Assembly: GCF_947498015.1 (NCBI RefSeq) | Contig: NZ_CANMIR010000017.1 | Coordinates: forward strand, 1-60,281 | Direction: 5' to 3' | Source: an uncultured Neptuniibacter sp. | GTDB lineage: Bacteria; Pseudomonadota; Gammaproteobacteria; Pseudomonadales; Balneatricaceae | Length of the DNA stretch: 60,281 nucleotides | Shown: piece by piece, positions 54,675 through 60,281 of the stretch | How positions within the stretch are numbered: the stretch's first letter is position 1 | Layout of the letters: every line of letters begins with the position of its first letter | Notes under the pieces: generated by a model | The model's input: only the letters and a program-made list of their open reading frames with translations | What the model was told of the DNA's origin: nothing | The model's database searches: none | Made by a program: the position numbers and the translations under genes

Positions 54675-56480
54675 TTAGAAAGATACAGAGGCGCTAAGTG
54701 AAATAAAGTCACGGTCTTCAATTGAATTAAAGTCCCCGCCAAAATAATCGGTATAGGAAAGCTGGACCGAATATTTATTCAGATAGTCTGCCGTTAAGCT
54801 AAGGCCTAACGTTTTTTCATCTTCATTGAATGCTGCACCAGGCTGAGGGCCGTAGCCTTCCAGACCGTGTTTAAAGCTGATTTGAGGGGTCAGATTAATA
54901 CCCGCAAATGCATTTGGGTATGAGAGATTGGCACGCACGACATAGCCATATGAGTCCTGAGTGACGAAGCCATCATTGTCACCGGCAGCGTAGCCAAAGG
55001 CACCGTTACGGCCATATTTAATTGCATCAGCGCTTTCATCGAATTCATGAATATGAGTCCAGCCAAATTCGCCTATCAGAGTAAGGCGGCTGGCACCTAA
55101 CACCTGATCGTGAAAACTGATTAAACTGGTTTGAAATTGTGAGATATCAAAGGACTGATAACCATCTACTTCACTACCTGGCGCCAAACCGAAACTGATT
55201 GCATTGTTGATATAGCTATCTAAAGCTGGGTTGCCGGTGGCACCCACCGTAAGGATGCCTGCGACCAGTGATGTACCATTGATCTGGATAGGTACATTCT
55301 GTTTATGACTGAATTCACCTGACCAGGCGATATCACCGACGTTTGTGTTAAAACTTAACCCGAGCATCTTAATATCTTCTGGGTACTCGACAAAATATTC
55401 TGATGCCAGGGTTGTAATGAGAGGGGCGCCCAGGTTGTATACGCCGCTGGCGATAGGTAAGCGGCTATGATATTTGGCCGCATAGAAGCCAAACTCTGTA
55501 TTGTTGAGCTCTTCTGCGAAGTATCGGAGTGCAATACCAAATTGGCCGTCATCATCGGCTTCCCTGCGCCCATTCGGATCCCGGTAGACAACCGGGTCAA
55601 AAGGGTTGTTAAAATAAGCCTGATCATTCAGTGCAGCTAAGGGGCCAGAGCTTATGCGGATGCCGTTGCAGCCTTCAGCAACAAAGTCATTGGTGGAAAA
55701 ATAGGTGCCACATCCATCAATAGCGGTGGGCTCCCACTTTATCTGGTAAAAGCCTTCAACACTGAGGTTGTCAGTTAAACCCAGAGAGGCAAATGCCATG
55801 TTGACAGGCAGTAGTCCCTCTTTTACCTCAGCACCGGCACGGCGGAAGGCGTTAACATCTACAGGGTTGATTGCATTTAATCCCCCTTGGATAAAGGTGC
55901 TTTCCCCCCAGTTAACAACCTGGCGGCCGATTCGGATATCCAGCGGTTTCTCGCCCAGATCAAAGGCCCCATACCAGTAGGCATCCAGAAGCTCAATGCC
56001 AGAAAATTTTGCATAATCATTAAAGCCAGAATCGTCAAGTTCTGTATCTGGAGCATAGAGGTTAGCGGCATGTCCATGCCCTCTGGATCCAGATTCTAGT
56101 TCTGCGTCATACCAGTATTTAGCTCGGGCGAAGATCCCCATATTTTCATATGTGAGCTCCAGGTCATGAATGCCCTTAACTATTTGGGAGAAGGTCTCTC
56201 CTTTATCAAAGTTCTGGGTAGCATCGTCGTAGCTGCCAGCACCTAAACTACTGCCACCATTCGCCGGGGAGATCAGTCTGGAAGCAGGCGCATCCATCCT
56301 CCAGCTGGCTCCTACTGAGATCTGTGAATCGAAACGACCTTCGATGTCGCCGATGTTAAATTCTACTGCGTGTGCCTGGTTGGTACTGACAACAGCTCCA
56401 ATCAGAAAGGGTAAAGCACAGCGCTTAAACGCTGGAAGCGGGTTTTTGCTGCGTTGCAAAATCCTGTTTTTTATTGCCAT
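54675..56480 (-). CDS. DUF1302 family outer-membrane beta-barrel protein
   Basis: A 601-residue DUF1302 protein, predicted outer-membrane barrel. Features: basic N-terminus and signal peptide (FKRCALPFLIGAVVSTNQAHA, cleavage before VEFNIGD), a family opening VEFNIGDIEGRFDSQISVGASWR, IRIGRQVVNWGESTFIQGGLNAINPVD (very typical of DUF1302), alternating strands throughout, and a terminal Phe (SASVSF), the usual outer-membrane insertion signal. The start at 56480 follows AGGTGA. With the DUF1329 partner and a divergent AraC regulator it looks like an inducible system for uptake or export of a hydrophobic compound. Confidence 0.88.
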   Translation of the reverse strand: MAIKNRILQRSKNPLPAFKRCALPFLIGAVVSTNQAHAVEFNIGDIEGRFDSQISVGASWRMDAPASRLISPANGGSSLGAGSYDDATQNFDKGETFSQIVKGIHDLELTYENMGIFARAKYWYDAELESGSRGHGHAANLYAPDTELDDSGFNDYAKFSGIELLDAYWYGAFDLGEKPLDIRIGRQVVNWGESTFIQGGLNAINPVDVNAFRRAGAEVKEGLLPVNMAFASLGLTDNLSVEGFYQIKWEPTAIDGCGTYFSTNDFVAEGCNGIRISSGPLAALNDQAYFNNPFDPVVYRDPNGRREADDDGQFGIALRYFAEELNNTEFGFYAAKYHSRLPIASGVYNLGAPLITTLASEYFVEYPEDIKMLGLSFNTNVGDIAWSGEFSHKQNVPIQINGTSLVAGILTVGATGNPALDSYINNAISFGLAPGSEVDGYQSFDISQFQTSLISFHDQVLGASRLTLIGEFGWTHIHEFDESADAIKYGRNGAFGYAAGDNDGFVTQDSYGYVVRANLSYPNAFAGINLTPQISFKHGLEGYGPQPGAAFNEDEKTLGLSLTADYLNKYSVQLSYTDYFGGDFNSIEDRDFISLSASVSF

Positions 56481-56793
56481 TTCGTTCACCTAGCGATGTT
56501 ATTTTTTTTAATGACGCTGATAGGTTTAAACTCCAATGTAGCTGATCTATAAGAAAATTCAGCAAATATAGGGCGTTATTACATAAAATTAGAGTCTTAA
56601 TCGGTATACATAATCACGTTCAGTCCTGTTGTGCTCAATGACATTTGGGCGCAATGTTAGTAACAAAATTGTTCTTGATGTTGCAAAAACAAACATAATA
56701 CTTCACAAATATATAAGGGAAGTGCGTTTCGAATTGATTTTATTGACCGGAGGTTGGGGAACCTTTGGGTATTTGGTGACAGGTTAACTCTCT
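56481..56793. promoter_or_regulatory. Divergent control region between DUF1302 and AraC genes
   Basis: This 313-base AT-rich gap must hold promoters for both directions and likely AraC binding sites. A short inverted repeat AGGTT-N4-AACCT (about 56752-56765) lies close to the AraC gene start. I can see no strong consensus promoter or clear pair of AraC half-sites. Confidence 0.4.
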
Positions 56794-57852
56794 ATGGAAC
56801 GTAAAATTACAGTGCCGGTTGGCTATGTACAGCACCTATTGCAACTGGTTAAAGAACAGGGCTTCAGTGTTGAACAACTATTGCAGCAGGTGGGTATAGA
56901 CCCTGCCGAGATCGGTGTGCAAACCGAGTTCCCCGCCGATAAGTTTGGATTGCTATATCAGCGTATCTACTACATCGCGCAGGATGAGTATTTTGGGATG
57001 CTCAGCGGCGGCAAGGTGCCTAATGGTACTTTTCGCATGATGTGTCACTGTTTGATCCATTGCACGACTCTGGAAAAAGCGATCTATCGAGCCAGTGACT
57101 TTCATGAGATCTGCAGGGGAACTCAGGTTAAACCACACCTTGTTCGCAAAGGGAGGTACGCGAAGGTCTCATTCAACACGACGGATGCGTCTGAAGTGTC
57201 GATAGAGGAGATCCTGCGTGATGAAATTCCTGGAAGAATTCGTACTTCGTTGTCTATGTGGCAGCATTTTCTCTGTTGGCTGATCGGGAAGCGGCTCGAA
57301 CTCAAAGCAGCCTATTTTACCTTTTCAGAACCGGAAGATGTGAACCAGTACAAAACGTTGTTTCAGTCGGAAGTGAAATTTGATCAACATGATAATGCGA
57401 TCGTTTTTCCGGCTAAATACCTTGATTTTCCAATTGTGCAGACACCGGAAACACTCCGCAGCTTTCTCAAAACTGCGCCGTATCAGCTGATTGTGATGGT
57501 GGATGATGATGCCAGTCTGAAATCTCAGGTCATCGCCCTGATCGGTAATGATTTCAGCCAGGAGTTGCCAAGTGCTGATGAGGTTGCTTATCGCTTGCAT
57601 ATGTCAGTTTCAACTCTGCGCCGTCGTCTGTTAGAGGAGGATACCTCCTACCAGAAAATCAAAGATGAAAGTCGTAAAGTTGCCGCTCTGAATTATATGA
57701 ACTCGCCACAGTTATCGATCAACGATGTTGCGGGCCTGATGGGATTTGAAGAACCCTCCGCTTTTTTCCGCTCATTCAAAAAATGGACCGGAATGACTCC
57801 GGGTGAATATCGTCGAAGTGACACCTATTGCCAGCAATTATCGGCTTCATAA
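56794..57852 (+). CDS. AraC family transcriptional regulator
   Basis: A 352-residue regulator with an N-terminal arabinose-binding-type ligand domain (about 20-205, with GMLSGGKVPNGTFRMMCHCLIHC) and a C-terminal double helix-turn-helix (about 255-345). The C-terminal part shows LPSADEVAYRLHMSVSTLRRRLLEEDTSYQKIKDE and INDVAGLMGFEEPSAFFRSFKKWTGMTPGEYR, the AraC signature. This subgroup often controls lipid or aromatic-compound genes. It is divergent from the DUF1302-DUF1329 pair and is the natural candidate to regulate it. The inducer is unknown. Confidence 0.93.
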   Translation: MERKITVPVGYVQHLLQLVKEQGFSVEQLLQQVGIDPAEIGVQTEFPADKFGLLYQRIYYIAQDEYFGMLSGGKVPNGTFRMMCHCLIHCTTLEKAIYRASDFHEICRGTQVKPHLVRKGRYAKVSFNTTDASEVSIEEILRDEIPGRIRTSLSMWQHFLCWLIGKRLELKAAYFTFSEPEDVNQYKTLFQSEVKFDQHDNAIVFPAKYLDFPIVQTPETLRSFLKTAPYQLIVMVDDDASLKSQVIALIGNDFSQELPSADEVAYRLHMSVSTLRRRLLEEDTSYQKIKDESRKVAALNYMNSPQLSINDVAGLMGFEEPSAFFRSFKKWTGMTPGEYRRSDTYCQQLSAS

Positions 57853-58000
57853 GGCCAGCTGCATGCTCCTGAATTAAGGTCTTTTTACGCAATTTGAACG
57901 GTTTTGTTATCAATGCCGGCCTGAAATGTTATTGCTGTAATTTCCGTATGGGTGGATCATCGCCTCAGCATTTCCCGATGCCTTAACAGAAGTATTTAAG

Positions 58001-58048
58001 ATTTAGCACTCTGGAGCGTATCCCCATTCGCTCCGGGAAGTGTTAAAT
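58001..58048 (+). promoter_or_regulatory. Long imperfect hairpin before ETF-QO
   Basis: Within the 335-base gap 57853-58187, ATTTAGCACTCTGGAGCG (58001-58018) pairs with CGCTCCGG (58029-58036) and, after a two-base bulge, AGTGTTAAAT (58039-58048). That gives 18 base pairs, including two G-U, around a 10-base loop. No T-run follows. It may be a leader element or a separate small RNA. Two near-identical 13-mers (58058-58070, 58085-58097) follow. The rest of the gap shows nothing I can name. Confidence 0.5.
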
Positions 58049-58187
58049 GCAATTCAATCAGCAATGACTGCCCCTGTGCTTCCGTCAGCGATGACTGAGA
58101 ACCTGAGGGCTTTCACGCTGGTGATCAAGTGATGGTGAAACTGAGATTCGATCAGTTTAGGACGTCATATTTAAGCGAGGATAGGTT

Positions 58188-59843
58188 ATGAGCGATATGG
58201 CGCGAGAGTCCATGGAGTTTGATGTGGTTGTCGTGGGAGCTGGTCCTGCGGGGTTGTCTGCGGCGTGCCGTCTCATGCAGCAAGCCACAGATGAGGATAA
58301 GGCGTTAACCGTCTGTGTTGTTGAAAAGGGATCTGAGGTTGGGGCGCATATTCTCTCTGGAGCAGTGATAGAAAGTCGTGCTCTGGATGAGCTATTTCCC
58401 GACTGGAAAGCGCAGGGTGCACCTCTGAATACTGCGGTGACAGAGGACCAGATCTTCATGCTTAAAAATGAAGAGAAAGCGGTAAAAGTGCCGAATATGC
58501 TGGTACCTAGCACAATGCATAATCAGGGTAACTACATTGTGAGCCTGGGGAATCTTTGCCGTTGGTTAGCGGAGCGGGCTGAGCAGTTGGGGGTTGAGAT
58601 CTTCCCTGGATTTGCTGCTTCCGAGGTTCTCTATCACGAAGATGGTAGTGTCAAAGGTATCGCCACAGGAGATATGGGCGTCAGTGCGGACGGTGAGCGG
58701 AAAGATAGTTATATGCCGGGGATGGAGTTGCATGCCAAGTACACTATTTTCTCTGAGGGGTGTAGAGGGCATCTGGGGAAGGAACTGATTGAAAGGTTTG
58801 ATCTGAACAGCAGTGCTGATGCACAACACTACGGGATTGGTATCAAAGAGCTTTGGGATATTGATCCAGACAAGCATCAGCCCGGATTGGTGTTACATGG
58901 ATCAGGTTGGCCTCTGAATGATGCCAGTGGTGGTTTCTTCCTCTACCACACAGAGGGGAATCAGGTGGTTGTGGGTCTGATTGTTGATCTAAATTATAGT
59001 AATCCCTATCTGAGCCCATTTGATGAGTTTCAGCGCATGAAGCACCATCCTGTTTTGAAGCAGTATCTGGAGGGGGGGAGTCGTGTTTCATATGGTGCCA
59101 GAGCGATCACCAAGGGGGGATTCAATGCTCTGCCTAAGATGACTTTCCCTGGCGGCATCATTGCGGGTTGTAATGCCGGGACTTTGAACTTTTCAAAGAT
59201 CAAAGGCACTCATACAGCAATGAAATCAGGCATGCTAGCGGCTGAGTCTGTCTTTGAAGAGCTGACGTCAGCTGGCGAGGGTGGGAAAGAGCTGGAAAGC
59301 TTCTATGATAAATTTGAGGCCTCCTGGCTCTATGATGAGCTGTTTCGCTCCCGTAACTTTGGTCCGGCAATGCATAAGTTTGGTCCTCTGCTGGGGGGAG
59401 CGTTTAACTTTATTGATCAAAATCTGTTTGGCGGAAGAATCCCGGTTACGTTGCATGATAATGATGAAGATTATGCCCAGTTGAAACCGGCGTCCCAGTG
59501 TAGCCCGCTGGAGTATCCCAAGCCGGATGGTGTCCTTAGTTTTGATAAGTTGAGCTCGGTATTCCTATCGAATACAAATCATGAAGAGGATCAGCCTTGT
59601 CACCTCCAGCTTAACGATGCATCGATCCCGTTGAATGAAAATCTGTCAAAATTTGCGGAGCCCGCCCAACGATATTGCCCAGCGGGAGTGTATGAGATCA
59701 TAAATGATGAGGCAGGAGAGCATTTTCAGATCAATAGTCAGAACTGCTTACACTGTAAAACCTGTGATATTAAAGATCCTGCCCAAAATATTCGTTGGGT
59801 TGTCCCCGAGGGTTTGGGGGGGCCGAACTATCCCAATATGTAA
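58188..59843 (+). CDS. Electron transfer flavoprotein-ubiquinone oxidoreductase
   Basis: ETF-QO takes electrons from reduced EtfAB and passes them to ubiquinone in the inner membrane, so it links acyl-CoA dehydrogenases to respiration. The 551 residues have the N-terminal FAD-binding motif [16 protein letters not shown], the GSEVGAHILSGAVIESRALDELFPDW segment, GCNAGTLNFSKIKGTHTAMKSGMLAAE-type core, and a C-terminal [4Fe-4S] ferredoxin-like region with CPAGVYE and CLHCKTCDIKDP. The length matches the family (about 550). It is a single gene after a 335-base gap. It completes the electron pathway whose other parts lie at 24-32 kb. Confidence 0.96.
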   Translation: MSDMARESMEFDVVVVGAGPAGLSAACRLMQQATDEDKALTVCVVEKGSEVGAHILSGAVIESRALDELFPDWKAQGAPLNTAVTEDQIFMLKNEEKAVKVPNMLVPSTMHNQGNYIVSLGNLCRWLAERAEQLGVEIFPGFAASEVLYHEDGSVKGIATGDMGVSADGERKDSYMPGMELHAKYTIFSEGCRGHLGKELIERFDLNSSADAQHYGIGIKELWDIDPDKHQPGLVLHGSGWPLNDASGGFFLYHTEGNQVVVGLIVDLNYSNPYLSPFDEFQRMKHHPVLKQYLEGGSRVSYGARAITKGGFNALPKMTFPGGIIAGCNAGTLNFSKIKGTHTAMKSGMLAAESVFEELTSAGEGGKELESFYDKFEASWLYDELFRSRNFGPAMHKFGPLLGGAFNFIDQNLFGGRIPVTLHDNDEDYAQLKPASQCSPLEYPKPDGVLSFDKLSSVFLSNTNHEEDQPCHLQLNDASIPLNENLSKFAEPAQRYCPAGVYEIINDEAGEHFQINSQNCLHCKTCDIKDPAQNIRWVVPEGLGGPNYPNM

Positions 59844-59973
59844 TTATGACTAAAACGGTATAGGAAGTGGTTAATTTTCAAGCGTTTCTGGTTAAACAGT
59901 AACCGCTTTTAAGGGGCGTAAAAAAATGCGATGAAATAATCGTGTTTTTTTAAAAAAACAGTACGTTATTGTG

Positions 59974-60001
59974 TTGACAGGGAAACTCATTACGGTAACA
60001 T
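59974..60001 (+). promoter_or_regulatory. Promoter of the tRNA-Ser-Asn-Lys cluster
   Basis: TTGACA (59974-59979), 16 bases, then TAACAT (59996-60001), followed by the GC-rich discriminator ACGCGCCC typical of stable-RNA promoters under stringent control. An A/T tract (59945-59959) lies where an UP element would be. Confidence 0.85.
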
Positions 60002-60016
60002 ACGCGCCCATCCTAC

Positions 60017-60104
60017 GGAGGGATGGCTGAGTGGTCGAAAGCACTGGTCTTGAAAACCAGCGGTCCGAGAGGGCCCTAGGGTTCGAATCCCTATCCCTCC
60101 GCCA
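60017..60104 (+). tRNA. tRNA-Ser (anticodon TGA)
   Basis: An 88-nt class II tRNA with a long variable arm. Acceptor GGAGGGA pairs with TCCCTCC, followed by discriminator G and encoded CCA. The anticodon loop CTTGAAA on stem CTGGT/ACCAG reads UCA codons (and wobble). Confidence 0.97.
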
Positions 60105-60119
60105 TTAGGATGTTTGAGT

Positions 60120-60195
60120 TCCCTGATAGCTCAGTTGGTAGAGCAGTAGACTGTTAATCTATTGGTCGCTGGTTCGAGTCCAGCTCAGGGAGCCA
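60120..60195 (+). tRNA. tRNA-Asn (anticodon GTT)
   Basis: A 76-nt tRNA. Acceptor TCCCTGA pairs with TCAGGGA, discriminator G, then CCA. The anticodon loop CTGTTAA gives GTT. It lies 15 bases after tRNA-Ser and shares its promoter. Confidence 0.97.
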
Positions 60196-60205
60196 TTTAA
60201 GAGAT

Positions 60206-60281
60206 GGGTCGTTAGCTCAGTCGGTAGAGCAGTTGGCTTTTAACCAATTGGTCATAGGTTCGAATCCTATACGACCCACCA
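60206..60281 (+). tRNA. tRNA-Lys (anticodon TTT)
   Basis: A 76-nt tRNA ending exactly at the last base of the window. Acceptor GGGTCGT pairs with ACGACCC, discriminator A, then CCA. The anticodon loop CTTTTAA gives TTT. More tRNAs of the cluster could lie beyond the edge. Confidence 0.97.

Noticed and set aside
59950..60016. Intrinsic terminator for ETF-QO in the A/T tract before the tRNA cluster
   Set aside because: The TTTTTTT-AAAAAAA tract has no GC stem. It is better read as an UP element for the tRNA promoter.

Overview
The window is a gene-dense stretch of chromosome from a flagellated, probably marine gammaproteobacterium. The sodium-pumping oxaloacetate decarboxylase, the Pseudomonas/Vibrio-type flagellar gene order with sigma-54 and sigma-28 promoter motifs, FadB/FadA and FadH, PilU and a PqiABC set together suggest an Oceanospirillales-like heterotroph. 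That placement is an inference from gene content; no rRNA gene is present. I saw no transposase, phage gene, CRISPR array or broken gene.

Layout. 1-5.3 kb: tRNA-Arg, thiI, then oadGAB ending in a strong terminator. 5.3-8.3 kb: a leftward histone-deacetylase-like gene, an orphan terminator that may mark a small RNA, a TPR protein with a degenerate receiver domain, and tRNA-Arg(CCT). 8.3-23.7 kb: a large flagellar and chemotaxis block. flgA and flgMN run leftward; cheV, cheR and flgBCDE-FGHIJ-KL run rightward. Sigma-54 motifs lie before flgB and flgF, and sigma-28 motifs before flgM and flgK, which matches middle and late flagellar gene classes.

24.0-42.2 kb: a long lipid-catabolism region. 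It holds an acyl-CoA dehydrogenase, an SCP2-domain protein, an acyl-CoA ligase, a DUF2889 protein, an enoyl-CoA hydratase, a haem protein, etfBA and fadBA. After an unknown membrane-anchored protein and pilU come a hydrolase and a TetR regulator, divergent from a dienoyl-CoA isomerase-like gene and fadH. A palindromic operator candidate lies between the divergent units. The ETF-ubiquinone oxidoreductase at 58.2-59.8 kb completes the electron path: acyl-CoA dehydrogenase to EtfAB to ETF-QO to the quinone pool.

42.2-60.3 kb: a low-complexity Gln-rich protein, pqiABC (leftward), a carboxylate-amine ligase paired with an aspartoacylase-family protein, a GGDEF-EAL protein, a peroxiredoxin-glutaredoxin fusion, a CvfB-like RNA-binding protein, and a DUF1329/DUF1302 envelope pair divergent from an AraC regulator. 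The window ends with ETF-QO and a tRNA-Ser/Asn/Lys cluster that has its own promoter.

Most genes are ordinary core functions. The parts most worth a second look are the candidate small RNA at 6.36-6.48 kb, the pseudo-receiver TPR protein, the heptamer repeat before the flgB promoter, the duplicated module inside FlgE, the TetR operator pair, the unassigned ligase/deacylase pair, the DUF1329/DUF1302/AraC locus, and the long hairpin in front of ETF-QO.
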